In this document: piece by piece, positions 7,998-17,460 of the stretch
Layout of the letters: each line of letters begins with the position of its first letter
How positions within the stretch are numbered: position 1 is the first letter of the stretch
DNA from: Cytophagales bacterium
GTDB lineage: Bacteria > Bacteroidota > Bacteroidia > Cytophagales > Cyclobacteriaceae
Reading direction: 5' to 3'
Assembly (NCBI GenBank): GCA_027317105.1
Contig: DAHVFH010000228.1
Coordinates: forward strand, 1-64,000
DNA length: 64,000 bases
Translations under genes and position numbers: made by a program
The notes under the pieces: model-generated
What the model was told of the DNA's origin: nothing
Database searches by the model: none
What the model saw: the letters and a program-made list of their open reading frames with translations, nothing else

Positions 7998-8864
7998 GTG
8001 TCGCATCGCGCTCGTTTTATTATTTCGGGTTTACTGTTTGCGATGCTTTGGTCGTCTGCTTCGGCAGCAGGTAAATTTGGCTTGATGTCTTCAGAGCCAT
8101 TGACGCTCTTTACGACTCGGTTTCTTTTTGCAGGCGTATTGCTGTTGGCGTTTAGTTTGTTCCAGGAAAACCCCCGACTGCCTACGCGCAAGGAGTGGCG
8201 GCAGCTAACTGTCTTTGGGGCTTTAAATACTGCTCTTTATCTGGGAATTTTTATTATCGCGTTAAGAGAAGTTGCTGCCAGTATTACCACGTTGCTTCTG
8301 GCACTCAATCCATTGCTGATCAGCACCATTTCTTCGCTTTGGCTAAAACGAAAGATTGCCGCTCGTGAATGGATTAGTATTGCGCTAGGTATTCTAGGTG
8401 TTGGCATTGCCACCTTTCCACTTGTTCAAAATGGATACGCCACTTTATTTGGTCTGTCCTTGCTTGTGATCAGTATGTTTACTTATAGCTTGGGGGCAGT
8501 CTATTATTCTTCCGTACAATGGAAATTATCACGTGCTGCTATCAACGGTTGGCAGGTTTTAATTGGCGGTACATTGCTTCTGCCTTTTACCTTGTATTTT
8601 GAAGGATCGCATACGCAGTACGACTTTCGGTTTTGGATGTCGTTAGGCTGGCTGGTGATTCCTGTTTCTATTGGAGCGGTACAGCTATGGCTTTATTTGT
8701 TAAAGGAAGATGCCGTTCGTGCTTCTCTCTGGCTTTTTCTCTGCCCTGTTTTTGGACTAATTTATGCATCGTTTTTGTTAAATGAACCCTTTACGTCTTA
8801 TACGGCTATTGGGGCAGTGTTAGTTATCATCAGTTTATATTGGGGGCAGCGAAAACGAGTTTAG
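7998..8864 (+). CDS. EamA/DMT-family transporter
   Basis: A 288-residue integral membrane protein of the drug/metabolite transporter superfamily with two EamA repeats and about ten membrane segments. The N-terminal repeat has the family hallmark LFAMLWSSASAAGKFGL and FTTRFLFAGVLLL. The second repeat begins around TLFGLSLLVISMFTYSLGAV. The start is GTG 7998. Substrates of this family (amino acids, metabolites, drugs) cannot be read from sequence. The gene stands alone between two oppositely oriented genes. Confidence 0.88.
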   Translation: MSHRARFIISGLLFAMLWSSASAAGKFGLMSSEPLTLFTTRFLFAGVLLLAFSLFQENPRLPTRKEWRQLTVFGALNTALYLGIFIIALREVAASITTLLLALNPLLISTISSLWLKRKIAAREWISIALGILGVGIATFPLVQNGYATLFGLSLLVISMFTYSLGAVYYSSVQWKLSRAAINGWQVLIGGTLLLPFTLYFEGSHTQYDFRFWMSLGWLVIPVSIGAVQLWLYLLKEDAVRASLWLFLCPVFGLIYASFLLNEPFTSYTAIGAVLVIISLYWGQRKRV

Positions 8865-8966
8865 TTAACAATCGAGTGATGATTCTGCGTTTCAAGACAA
8901 GGCATTTCCTTTTTTTTAGCTGCTGGGTTAAAAAGTTGAAAGTGGTTTCACCCTTGCACCAGGGAA

Positions 8967-9950
8967 TCATTTCAATGCCATTTTAAGTAAATACATATCG
9001 CTGGTGAGAAATAATGTTTTGCCATCAGCAGAGAAGGCACAATTGGCCGTAGCTTCAGGCAGCTTGATTTTTCCCAATACTTTCCCCGAGGGATCAAAAA
9101 TCCAGATGCCTCCCGGACCGCTGGCAAAAAGATTTCCGCTTTTGTCCACGCGCATGCCATCGGGAGCGCCTAGTTCTCCTTCCATATAATTGGTGGCAAA
9201 AAATATTTTAGCATCGGTGAGCGAATCGCCAGCGATGTGAAACGAATACCATTTTGCTATGGGCTTATCCGAGTTGGCAATGTAGAGTGTTTGTTGGTCA
9301 GGACTTAGCGCAATACCGTTTGGCCTCGTCAAAGAGTCAACTAGCAAAATCACAGTACCATCAGGTTTTACCTTATACACGCCTTGAAATGGAGTTTCTT
9401 TGGAAGAGTCATTCTCATGCTTTAACAGCCCATAAGGCGGATCGGTGAAGAAAAGATTTCCTTTTTTATCACCCACTACGTCATTGGGGCTGTTTATTTT
9501 TTTGCCCTGATAGTTATCCGCCAGTGTTTTAAATTCTGGTTTTGGATCTTTGTAAGAAGAAACGAGCAGCGCTATACGCCTGTCCCCATGCTGGCAGATT
9601 ACAAGCTGACCTTCATTATTTAATGTGAGTCCGTTTGAGCCGGGCTCACCGCCACGGGGTACGGTGCTTGTGTAGCCGGATGGAGTTAGAAATGGTTCAA
9701 CGCCTTTTTCTTCTGTCCATTTGTAGATGATGTTTTTAGGCACATCTGAGAAGAGTAACATTTTTTCACTCTCCACCCACACCGGCCCTTCGCTCCATTC
9801 AAACCCTTCACCAATAATTTCAGGTTGCGTTTCGGGTGCTATGAGTTGATCGAGGGCGGGATCTAATCGCTCGACCGAGCCAATGTATTTTTTTTCTTTT
9901 GGTGCAGTGCAAGCAGCCAGAGCCACTAGGAGTATGGACAGGTATTTCAT
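8967..9950 (-). CDS. SMP-30/gluconolactonase-family lipoprotein
   Basis: A 327-residue six-bladed beta-propeller protein of the SMP-30/gluconolactonase/LRE family. The signal MKYLSILLVALAACTAP has a lipobox ending at Cys14. Propeller features are EGFEWSEGPVWV, SPNDVVGDKKGNLFFTDPPY, RPNGIALSPDQQTLYIANS and GAPDGMRVDKSGNLFASGPG; conserved E, N and D residues in these would bind a divalent metal. Such enzymes hydrolyse sugar lactones, but specificity varies. ATG 9950 was chosen because the signal peptide begins there; 50 further open codons upstream have no protein character. Monocistronic as far as can be seen. Confidence 0.85.
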   Translation of the reverse strand: MKYLSILLVALAACTAPKEKKYIGSVERLDPALDQLIAPETQPEIIGEGFEWSEGPVWVESEKMLLFSDVPKNIIYKWTEEKGVEPFLTPSGYTSTVPRGGEPGSNGLTLNNEGQLVICQHGDRRIALLVSSYKDPKPEFKTLADNYQGKKINSPNDVVGDKKGNLFFTDPPYGLLKHENDSSKETPFQGVYKVKPDGTVILLVDSLTRPNGIALSPDQQTLYIANSDKPIAKWYSFHIAGDSLTDAKIFFATNYMEGELGAPDGMRVDKSGNLFASGPGGIWIFDPSGKVLGKIKLPEATANCAFSADGKTLFLTSDMYLLKMALK

Positions 9951-10203
9951 GAATATCAGATTTTGAAAATTAAATGTAACTCCTAGAAAGGGATGTGGCA
10001 AGTTTTGATTTGAAACATTTATAACTCTTGCAAGCTTATGAATCTCTGTATGGATTTCCTCGCAGCTTTCGAGGTAAAAAAGAAGCGACAAAGGGTACAA
10101 AGGTTAATTACAATTGAGCAACGAACTTGTTTTTTCAGCCAATTTATTTATTAAATTCGTTAAGTCGCTGAAAAGATTTGTAAATGTCATTAAAGTCCTG
10201 AGT

Positions 10204-10738
10204 ATGGTGAATAGGTTTTTTATTATTCTTTCTGCTATTGGTTGCTGTGGACACAAATGCACAGCACTATAGAAAATTTCTCTTTGCCCTTGACGTAGGA
10301 TTTCCCAATAGCCACCTTAAACCAGTCGGGCTGATTTCCATGGAACCGGGCTATCGCATTACAAATAAGTTTTTGGTGGGACTTCGGATGGAGCAAATAG
10401 GATTTCTCTCAACAATTGGAGGGAACAGTGCATCACTCGCCTCAATGGGTATCAATGGTCATTATTATTTTCCCTTGGAAGGCGTACGACCTTTTGTTGG
10501 GTTAGGGATCGATAATAAAAGTCAGCGAAATGGGTTGGGCATCTACCCGAGGGTAGGCTTAGAGTTTGGGCACATGCGGATTATGATTGAATATAATTGG
10601 ATCCAAAAAATGAATGATTATGTCTCCCCCGAATTTATTCCTATGATGCCTGGTGCGCAGGGTCACTACGAAACTGTTGACAAAAGTTACTTTGCTCTAA
10701 AATTTGGTTTTTTTATTGGCGGAGGTAAAAAGAAGTGA
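10204..10738 (+). CDS. Outer-membrane beta-barrel (porin-family) protein, start region frameshifted
   Basis: From about 10211 the main frame gives a hydrophobic signal (FLLFFLLLVAVDTNAQ) and then about 155 residues of alternating beta-strand sequence typical of small outer-membrane barrels: RKFLFALDVGF, EPGYRITNKFLVGLRMEQIG, GINGHYYF, RPFVGLGID and a terminal SYFALKFGFFIGG. This frame has no ATG or GTG. The only good start, ATG 10204 (MVNRFF), is in another frame and would join perfectly if the T6 run at 10216-10221 had one more T. Either the assembly lost a T, the gene is broken, or it switches by slippage. A TTG at 10238 is possible but would cut the signal. Confidence 0.7.
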
Positions 10739-10759
10739 ATTGAATCCATTTAGAGAACC

Positions 10760-11863
10760 TTACACCTTCACGTAAATCCTTTTCTTGTCCATCCAATAGC
10801 CGATACTCCAGCACAGAAGCATCCACGTAATTGCAAACAACAACGATCCCACATAATCGCCTGCGTGGTGGAACACATTTTGGTAGAGCCAACTGTACAA
10901 GGTCTGATCGCCAATTGAAATGATGTAAAGGAAAATAACGCCAATTTCAGAAAGAACATAAATAAACAAGGTGTTTTTGCCAAACACTTCAAAGAAGTAC
11001 GTCCACCGCTTTTCATTTTTGATGTCGATGATGTAGATGAGAATGGGTAGGATTAATAAATCCAGCCCAACGGTATAGAGCACGAAGGAGCTTGTCCAGA
11101 GTTTTTTGTTGATCGGGAATACCATATTCCAACTAATGGCCACAAATAAAAGCAGCACACCTGCAATCATCAATTTTGAAATCGTTTCGTACGAATTTCC
11201 TTTTTGCTGAATGAAACGGCCAGCTATGTATCCTACAATCACATTAACAATGGCCGGAAGCGTACTCAAGAATCCCTCGGGGTCGAATGATATTCCTTCA
11301 CCATGATATAAATGCTTGTCACCAAATAAAGCCAGGTCCAATTTTAACACTGCATTTCCTGGGAGTGAATAGTCGCCATAGGCAAAAAGCAAAAACCAAT
11401 AGGCCAGCAGAGCAAAAGCGCTAAATAGAAGTGCGCCTTTCTCTTTCCAGAAATGTAAAATCAAGGAAGCGAAAAGATAACCCAGTGCGATTCGTTGCAA
11501 TACCCCTAAAATCCTGGTTTCTCCGATTGAGTTAAAAACGATTTGTCCATCTTGTTCGTGCACGAATGGAAACCAGTACATTAAAAAACCCAGTAAAAAG
11601 ATGATGGCCGCGCGCTTGAATACTTTTCTAAAAAAGGCACTGTTTCCGTTAGCGCCATATTTCACTAAACTGAAACTCATGGCGTTGCCCACCACGAACA
11701 TAAAAGTAGGAAAAACCCAGTCGGTAGGCGTAAAGCCGTGCCACATGGCATGGTGCAAGGGGGCAAAAGTAGTGGCTCCGTTGCCGGGCGTGTTCACAAC
11801 GATCATTAAGGTAACCGTGAGACCGCGAAGCACATCGAGGGAAAGGTAGCGTTGATTATCCAT
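10760..11863 (-). CDS. NagX/DUF5009-like membrane acyltransferase
   Basis: A 367-residue membrane protein with about ten helices. It begins YLSLDVLRGLTVTLMIVVNT, followed by HHAMWHGFTPTDWVFPTFMF, the signature of the heparan-alpha-glucosaminide N-acetyltransferase/NagX family. In other bacteria such genes lie with N-acetylglucosamine use genes, and the family is thought to act on amino sugars or to carry acyl groups across the membrane. No chitin or GlcNAc genes are next to it here. It is divergent from an AraC-type regulator with about 130 bases between, which may control it. Confidence 0.82.
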   Translation of the reverse strand: MDNQRYLSLDVLRGLTVTLMIVVNTPGNGATTFAPLHHAMWHGFTPTDWVFPTFMFVVGNAMSFSLVKYGANGNSAFFRKVFKRAAIIFLLGFLMYWFPFVHEQDGQIVFNSIGETRILGVLQRIALGYLFASLILHFWKEKGALLFSAFALLAYWFLLFAYGDYSLPGNAVLKLDLALFGDKHLYHGEGISFDPEGFLSTLPAIVNVIVGYIAGRFIQQKGNSYETISKLMIAGVLLLFVAISWNMVFPINKKLWTSSFVLYTVGLDLLILPILIYIIDIKNEKRWTYFFEVFGKNTLFIYVLSEIGVIFLYIISIGDQTLYSWLYQNVFHHAGDYVGSLLFAITWMLLCWSIGYWMDKKRIYVKV

Positions 11864-11993
11864 GCCTAAAAATACCTCATTCTTCTAACAAAGCAATTAT
11901 CTTCATATAATTTCTGTTTCTGGTATTTTTCTTTAATAATGTGTATTTTTGACTCCTATTGAAATATTTTTTGGTATTTCCTTAAAGGCGATT

Positions 11994-12884
11994 ATGATTT
12001 TTACCATAGAAAAAAATACAAATACCGCCATCGGTAAATTTTCTCCTCTTTATTCCCAAGAAAATATTACACTTCAGGTGGCGGGCAATTCTTCAAAAGA
12101 AAACCTTCAGTTACCCAGCCTTATCAATCAGAACGTCATCCACTTTTATTTTTGTTTAAGCGGAAAGGCTGTCTTTCAATTTGGCCCTCATTATGTTCGT
12201 GAAATCCAAAGCCAGCGGAATTATTTTTTCTATAATCCTGAAAAGGATCTTCCTTTTGAAATCACGCTTTCTGCCAGTGCACGAATGGTGGAACTTTCCG
12301 TCACACTTGCTGGGCTGCACAAACTCTTCACCAACAACTCTATTCCTTTTCTAAAGCCAGAAAACGCGAAGACCAAATTTTATGATGAGCGGGAAATTCC
12401 TGCTTCGCTTTTTGTGGTGCTGAATCAATTGTTTACAGTAAACCTTGATGAAAATGCCCGCAGACTTTATTACCACGGAAAGTGTTATGAAATTTTAAGC
12501 CTTTATTTTTCGGATAAGAAACCAGATACGGAAAGTTGCCCATTCTTGAATGATCAGGAAACAGTGCGGAAAATAAAACATGCCAAAGAGTATCTCTTAA
12601 GAAATGTAAATACGCCACCCAGCCTTAAGGAATTGGCTAAATTTGCTGGCCTCAATGAATATCAACTTAAAGCTGGGTTTAAAGAAATATATGGCAATAG
12701 CGTTTTTGCCTTTTTGCTCGATCACAAACTCGATCAAGCTCGTGTGCTTCTTGACTCACAAAAATTCCAGGTCAATGAAGTGGCCTACCAAATGGGCTAC
12801 ACCAATCCAAGTCATTTCATTACGGCTTTCAAAAAGAAGTTTGGCGTAACGCCAAAGAAATATGTTATGGCGAGGGTTAGCTAA
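11994..12884 (+). CDS. AraC-family transcriptional regulator
   Basis: A 296-residue regulator. The N-terminal 190 residues form a cupin-like sensing region with no closely recognisable ligand motif (FCLSGKAVFQFG, SQRNYFFYNPEKDLPF). The C-terminal 100 residues contain the two helix-turn-helix units of AraC/XylS proteins: SLKELAKFAGLNEYQLKAGF and the signature FQVNEVAYQMGYTNPSHFIT followed by AFKKKFGVTPKKY. ATG 11994 (MIFTIEKNT) was chosen over an upstream TTG. It is divergent from the NagX-like gene, a likely target. Confidence 0.88.
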   Translation: MIFTIEKNTNTAIGKFSPLYSQENITLQVAGNSSKENLQLPSLINQNVIHFYFCLSGKAVFQFGPHYVREIQSQRNYFFYNPEKDLPFEITLSASARMVELSVTLAGLHKLFTNNSIPFLKPENAKTKFYDEREIPASLFVVLNQLFTVNLDENARRLYYHGKCYEILSLYFSDKKPDTESCPFLNDQETVRKIKHAKEYLLRNVNTPPSLKELAKFAGLNEYQLKAGFKEIYGNSVFAFLLDHKLDQARVLLDSQKFQVNEVAYQMGYTNPSHFITAFKKKFGVTPKKYVMARVS

Positions 12885-12968
12885 TGGTTATTCGTTAACG
12901 GTTAATCGTCAACTTTTTTTACCATTGAAGCTCCATCAACTATTAACCATTAACTTTTAACTAGCATC

Positions 12969-13412
12969 ATGGATTTCACTTCACCGGAGTATTTTATGGA
13001 AGAAGCGCTGAAAGAAGCTCAAAAGGCTTTTGAAAATGGAGAGGTACCCGTTGGTGCTGTGGTGGTTTGTCAAAATAAAATCATTTCCCGTGCCCACAAT
13101 CAAACGGAGCAGCTTACAGATGCTACCGCCCATGCTGAAATGTTGGCCATCACGGCAGCGGCCCACGGACTTGGCTCAAAATATTTGAGCGAATGCACGC
13201 TTTATGTTACTCTGGAACCTTGCCCAATGTGCGCGGGAGCACTGCATTGGGTACAGCTTCAAAAATTAGTATATGGAGCGGATGATGTACAGCGAGGATT
13301 TTCACTGGTGAAATCTCCTTTGCTGCATCCCAAAACCGAAATTGTAAAAGGCATAAAAAAAGATCCTTCCAAAGAATTGATTGATTCATTCTTCAGAAGG
13401 ATCCGTGAATAG
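12969..13412 (+). CDS. tadA: tRNA-specific adenosine deaminase
   Basis: A 147-residue zinc deaminase that converts A34 to inosine in tRNA-Arg(ACG), an essential function. The active-site motif HAE is at 55-57 (zinc ligand H55, proton shuttle E57) and PCPMC at 84-88 supplies the other two zinc ligands. EVPVGAVVV and the C-terminal FFRRIRE helix are typical of TadA. Length is normal. The preceding intergenic stretch has TTAACGGTTAAT-type repeats. It converges with the next gene, ten bases apart. Confidence 0.93.
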   Translation: MDFTSPEYFMEEALKEAQKAFENGEVPVGAVVVCQNKIISRAHNQTEQLTDATAHAEMLAITAAAHGLGSKYLSECTLYVTLEPCPMCAGALHWVQLQKLVYGADDVQRGFSLVKSPLLHPKTEIVKGIKKDPSKELIDSFFRRIRE

Positions 13413-13422
13413 AAATTGACGC

Positions 13423-13674
13423 CTACGCTGCTTTTTCCTTTTCTTTCTCTTTCTTCTTTTTAGCCTCTTTCTTCAAACTGTCTTCTACCCTTTTCCCGCT
13501 TTTATGCTCGCCTAAGATAATTACATCTTTGGTGGTTTGATATTGGCGTGATGCCTGCATCATTGCTTCATAGCTATCGCGGATGAGGATGAGGCCAGAT
13601 TTGGCGCCTTTGTTGCGCACTTCAATGTACCAGCCGTCTTTCTTTTTTTTCGGTAAAATCGGAGGTCTTCCCAT
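13423..13674 (-). CDS. Small basic protein of unknown function
   Basis: An 83-residue basic protein that I do not assign to a named family. It starts MGRPPILPKKKKDGWYIEVR, has a central segment LILIRDSYEAMMQASRQY and ends in a Lys/Glu-rich tail (KKEAKKKKEKEKEKAA). The middle looks like a compact alpha-beta fold and the opening and tail could bind nucleic acid. ATG 13674 begins the conserved-looking part; the 24 open codons upstream do not look coding. Similar small lysine-tailed proteins occur widely in Bacteroidota. Confidence 0.6.
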   Translation of the reverse strand: MGRPPILPKKKKDGWYIEVRNKGAKSGLILIRDSYEAMMQASRQYQTTKDVIILGEHKSGKRVEDSLKKEAKKKKEKEKEKAA

Positions 13675-14026
13675 AATTATTTGATTTTTAGTGGCTTCAA
13701 AGCCTGTTTTTCTTAACCAACCGCAAAGATACAATTTTTGTTCCACTTTTGCACATGTCAGACCCCCGCATTTGCTGCTGAGGGCTGGTGCATCTTTTAA
13801 TAGTTGGCTTATCTTTAAGTGAAGTTACGCACGGTGTATGCTTAGTGCCTTGGTGTCTTTGGGGCTCACTTTTGGCACTTTTAAATTACAACGAAGAAGC
13901 GAAAGAGATTATTAAATACGTACATCAGTTGCTAAGCTAAAAGTAAAAAATTTGATCAACGGTTGGCAACTGCTCTTTAAAAAAAGTACCTTTCACAATT
14001 GTAATTCAATTCAAAATATAAAACCT

Positions 14027-14935
14027 ATGTACCAATCGAGAAGAAACTTCATAAAATCCGGGCTGGCGTTGGCAGGCGCTTCCCTGGCAAGCCATCAATT
14101 ATTTTCGTTCGCCAAAGGCGAAGGACAACTTGGCATCCAACTTTATACGGTGCGCGAGGCCATGGGCAAAGATGTATTGGGATCCCTCAAGAAAATCTCT
14201 TCGATGGGCTACAAAAATGTGGAACATGCCAATTATAAGGAAAGGAAATTCTATGGTTTTGCTCCGGCAGAATTCAAAAAAATATTAGCAGATATGGGGA
14301 TGAAAATGCCAAGCGGCCATACCGTGCTGGCCAAAAACCATTGGGATGATTCCAAAAAGGATTTTACCGATGCATGGAAATATACGGTGGATGACGCAGC
14401 AATCGCGGGGCAACACTATGTTGTCAGTCCATGGTTAGATGAAAGCATTTACCAAACGGAAGACAGCCTTTTGCATTTTATGGACGTATTTAACAAGTCC
14501 GGAGAACTCTGCGCAAAGTCTGGGATGAAGTTCGGTTACCATAACCATCACTTTGAATTTGCTAAAAAAGTGAATGGCAAAATCCTCTACGATTTAATCC
14601 TGGATAATACCGATCCGAAGTTGGTGGTACAACAATTGGATACCGGAAACCTTTTTAATGCCGGTGTTAAAGCGATTGACATCGTTAAAAAATTCCCGGG
14701 AAGATTTGAGATGATGCACGTAAAAGATGAAGTGGCGTCCTCAAAGCCTGGCGAGGAAGAGAAATATGAAAGTGCCGTGTTGGGCAAAGGCATTGCGCAA
14801 GTGAAAGAAGTAATCGATCTTGGAAAAAAGGCAGGAACAAAACAATTTATTGTGGAACAAGAAGCGTATCAAGGAAAAGATCCATTTGATTGTGCGAAGG
14901 AAGATTTTGATGTTATGAAAAAGTGGGGGTATTAA
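14027..14935 (+). CDS. Tat-exported sugar phosphate isomerase/epimerase-like protein
   Basis: A 302-residue protein of the xylose-isomerase-like TIM-barrel family. It begins MYQSRRNFIKSGLALAGASL, a twin-arginine (S-R-R-N-F-I-K) signal, so it is exported folded. Barrel features are LGIQLYTVREAM near the N-terminus, GYHNHHFEF, a likely metal site, VVQQLDTGNLFNAG and the closing FIVEQEAYQG. Exported members are common in Bacteroidota and may act on keto-sugars in the periplasm. ATG 14027 is chosen because the Tat signal begins there. The following 115 bases hold AT-rich repeats. Confidence 0.85.
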   Translation: MYQSRRNFIKSGLALAGASLASHQLFSFAKGEGQLGIQLYTVREAMGKDVLGSLKKISSMGYKNVEHANYKERKFYGFAPAEFKKILADMGMKMPSGHTVLAKNHWDDSKKDFTDAWKYTVDDAAIAGQHYVVSPWLDESIYQTEDSLLHFMDVFNKSGELCAKSGMKFGYHNHHFEFAKKVNGKILYDLILDNTDPKLVVQQLDTGNLFNAGVKAIDIVKKFPGRFEMMHVKDEVASSKPGEEEKYESAVLGKGIAQVKEVIDLGKKAGTKQFIVEQEAYQGKDPFDCAKEDFDVMKKWGY

Positions 14936-15051
14936 TTAGAAAAAGAAGGCAGTAAGCAGGCGACAGTAGGCAATACAAAATCAAACATTTAAAGCTATAG
15001 TCTAAATCTGCAATCTTGAATCTGTAATTTTAAATTTTGAATCTGTAAATT

Positions 15052-16464
15052 TTGAATTCTAATCCTCAAGGACAACTGGTTCGTTCACTCGGCCTGTTGT
15101 CCGTTTTTTTTCTGGTCATTAGTTCAGTAATCGGCTCGGGAGTTTATAAAAAGGTAGCCCCAATGTCGGAAGTGCTGCAGTCGCCTGGGCTGGTGTTGCT
15201 GGCGTGGGTACTGGCGGGTGTGCTTACTTTGTTTGGCACACTTAGCAACGCGGAGGTTGCCAGTATGCTAGCCGATTCGGGTGGTGAGTTTGTTTACTAC
15301 AAAAAAATCTACAACCGCTTTTTTGCTTTTCTTTTTGGCTGGACTAATTTCACGGCCATCCGTTCCGCTTCGATTGCTTCAATCGCTTATGTGTTTTCAC
15401 AATCTTTTAACTCTTTGGTGGCTTTGCCCACCTTATCGCAAGACTGGGAGGCGACTACGGTATTTGGTTTCTTAACACCCTTCAACAACCTTGGCGTAAA
15501 GCTTCTTACTATCGCATTGATTTCAGGCCTTACGTATCTCAACTATGTGGGATTAAAATTGGGCGAGAACTTCAGTAAACTCATTCTCTATTTTGTGATC
15601 TCGAGCATCTTCCTCATCATCGTGCTTGGCTTGACTTTTGGCGGAGGCAGTTGGACAAATATTCAAACGGATGGTTCAGCCTACATCGCGCATTCCTGGA
15701 CCGACTCTATTTTCATTAAAAGTATTTTTGCTGCGTTACTTTCTGCTTTTTGGGCGTACGAAGGTTGGAGCACAATTGGCTACCTCGGAGGTGAAATAAA
15801 AAACGCACAACGCAACTTGCCCCTCGGTTTGGTGCTGGGCATGCTCGCCATCATGACTATTTATTTAGCCACAAACTTTACTTACTTATATGTGTTGCCT
15901 ATCGATCAATTATTGAGTGTTCAAAATTCCGAAAATACCATTGCAGCCGTAGTAGTGGTCGAACATATTTTAGGGAGTTGGGGGGGATTGGCTATTTCAA
16001 TGCTTATTCTGATCACCACCCTAGGCTGCACAAACACTACTATTTTAGCCTCTCCCCGTTTGTACTTTGCCATGGCACGTGAAGGTCTTTTTTTTAAAAG
16101 TGCAGAGAACGTTCATCCTCAACATCACACACCCACGAATGCTCTTGTTTATCAGGCGATTTGGGCGAGTGTTCTGGTGATCAGTGGCAGCTTCGACCAG
16201 CTCACCGACATGCTGATTTTTGCTTCGTTTATTTTTTATGGTTCCACTACGTTGGGTGTTTTTATTCTTCGCAAAACCATGCCGGAAGCGCCCCGGCCTT
16301 ACAAAGCGTGGGGTTACCCGGTTGTGCCTGCCATTTTTATTTTATTTTGTATAGCGCTTCTCTTCATCACCTTCGCCAGCAAACCACGCGAGGCCATGAT
16401 GGGTTTGGTGCTGATGTTTTCCGGAGTTCCTTTTTATTTTTATTGGAGGAAAGTTAATCGTTGA
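15052..16464 (+). CDS. APC-family amino acid permease
   Basis: A 470-residue permease of the amino acid-polyamine-organocation superfamily, LAT-like subgroup, with about 12 membrane helices. The first helix has the substrate-binding motif VIGSGVYKK, helix 2-3 has LTLFGTLSNAEVASMLADSG, and helix 6 has FWAYEGWSTIGYLGGEIKN. The substrate is probably a neutral amino acid but cannot be fixed. The start is TTG 15052, since no ATG precedes the first helix. It marks the left edge of the defence-type island that follows. Confidence 0.87.
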   Translation: MNSNPQGQLVRSLGLLSVFFLVISSVIGSGVYKKVAPMSEVLQSPGLVLLAWVLAGVLTLFGTLSNAEVASMLADSGGEFVYYKKIYNRFFAFLFGWTNFTAIRSASIASIAYVFSQSFNSLVALPTLSQDWEATTVFGFLTPFNNLGVKLLTIALISGLTYLNYVGLKLGENFSKLILYFVISSIFLIIVLGLTFGGGSWTNIQTDGSAYIAHSWTDSIFIKSIFAALLSAFWAYEGWSTIGYLGGEIKNAQRNLPLGLVLGMLAIMTIYLATNFTYLYVLPIDQLLSVQNSENTIAAVVVVEHILGSWGGLAISMLILITTLGCTNTTILASPRLYFAMAREGLFFKSAENVHPQHHTPTNALVYQAIWASVLVISGSFDQLTDMLIFASFIFYGSTTLGVFILRKTMPEAPRPYKAWGYPVVPAIFILFCIALLFITFASKPREAMMGLVLMFSGVPFYFYWRKVNR

Positions 16465-16594
16465 GCGTGATTGGTTAATTGTTGGTGGTTAGGTCGCAGC
16501 ATTAAAAAATCAACTCTGGTTTCAAATCCTCTTTCCTACATAGTGGAAGAAAGACCTCAAAAACCTATATTTGACCTAAGCAGAAATAAACAGA

Positions 16595-16687
16595 ATGAAC
16601 GGGGAATCATTGAATATCAAAGGCGACAATCTCAACAAATTAAAGGCTGTATTGCCTGAAGTATTTAGTGAAAATCAGCTCGATTGA
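16595..16687 (+). pseudogene. N-terminal stub of a type III-like DNA methyltransferase
   Basis: A 30-codon frame reading MNGESLNIKGDNLNKLKAVL then PEVFSENQLD. This closely follows the N-terminus of Mod-type (type III restriction) DNA methyltransferases (MNG-S-L-x-I, L-K-x-hydrophobic-P-E-x-F, I/L-D-W). The frame stops exactly where the family continues with a tryptophan, and nothing further of the methyltransferase is visible. It is therefore either a deletion remnant or a chance match. The next gene, a dinD homologue, is often found with restriction-modification loci. Confidence 0.45.
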
Positions 16688-16735
16688 GAAAACATTGTTT
16701 GTAGATGAAAGATGAGGAATTGACTTTAAAGCGAT

Positions 16736-17454
16736 TTGAATATGAAGAAGGAACAAATCGATAAACTTTTTTCACAATTTGAGCATGCGTGCTATGATTT
16801 CAAAGGAATAGAGTGTTGGAGTGCGCGGGAGCTACAGGAAATTTTTAATTATACGGAATGGAGGAATTTTTTGAAGGTAATCGAGAAGGCAAAAGCGGCT
16901 TGCCAAAATGCAGGCCTCATAGAATCTGATCATTTTGTTGAGGTCAACAGAATGATCGATTTGGCTAAAGGGGCCCAGCGAGAAGTCGAAGATCTTGGCC
17001 TTACTCGTTACGCTTGTTATCTCATGGCCCAAAACGGAGATTCGAATAAGCCCGAAATTGCATTTGCTCAAACTTATTTTGCGGTACAAACGAGAAAGCA
17101 AGAAATTATTGAGCAGCGCTTGCTGGATTTGGCACGCGTAACGGCACGTGAAAAACTATCCAAATCTGAAAAGAAGTTGTCCGGGATCATCTACCAGCGA
17201 GGCGTTGATGAAAAGGATTTTGCCATCATTCGAAGCAAAGGAGACCAGGCATTGTTTGGAGGTTTAATACAGGTGATATGAAAAGAAAGATGCTTGTGCC
17301 CGACTCTCGTCCACTAGCAGATTTTCTGGCTACACTTACTTTGAAAGCAAAAGATTTTGCAACTGAACTAACGAGCCACAATTTGACGGAGAAAGATCTG
17401 AAGGGAAGAGAAAAGATTTCGAGGGAGCATGAAGCAAAGAAGAAAGGTAAATAG
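16736..17454 (+). pseudogene. dinD: DinD-like protein, frameshifted and shortened
   Basis: The first 181 codons give a DinD (DNA-damage-inducible protein D) sequence: the BRO-N-like ECWSARELQEIFNYTEWRNF, LTRYACYLMAQNGD, FAQTYFAVQTRKQE, and DEKDFAIIRSKGDQALFGG. At 17265 the frame changes and soon stops. Adding one base near GGTTTAAT continues the family as FNTGDMKRKM, DSRPLADFLATLTLKAKDF and EKISREHEAK, ending at 17454. Even repaired it is about 240 residues and lacks the usual C-terminal end. E. coli DinD modulates RecA filaments; the homologues travel with restriction and mobile genes. Probably inactive. Confidence 0.75.
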
Positions 17455-17460
17455 GCATCC

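Noticed and set aside
13890..13941. Short frame reading NYNEEAKEIIKYVHQLLS before the Tat-exported isomerase
   Set aside because: Too short, no start codon close by, and no family match. Could be the tail of a lost gene but not supportable.
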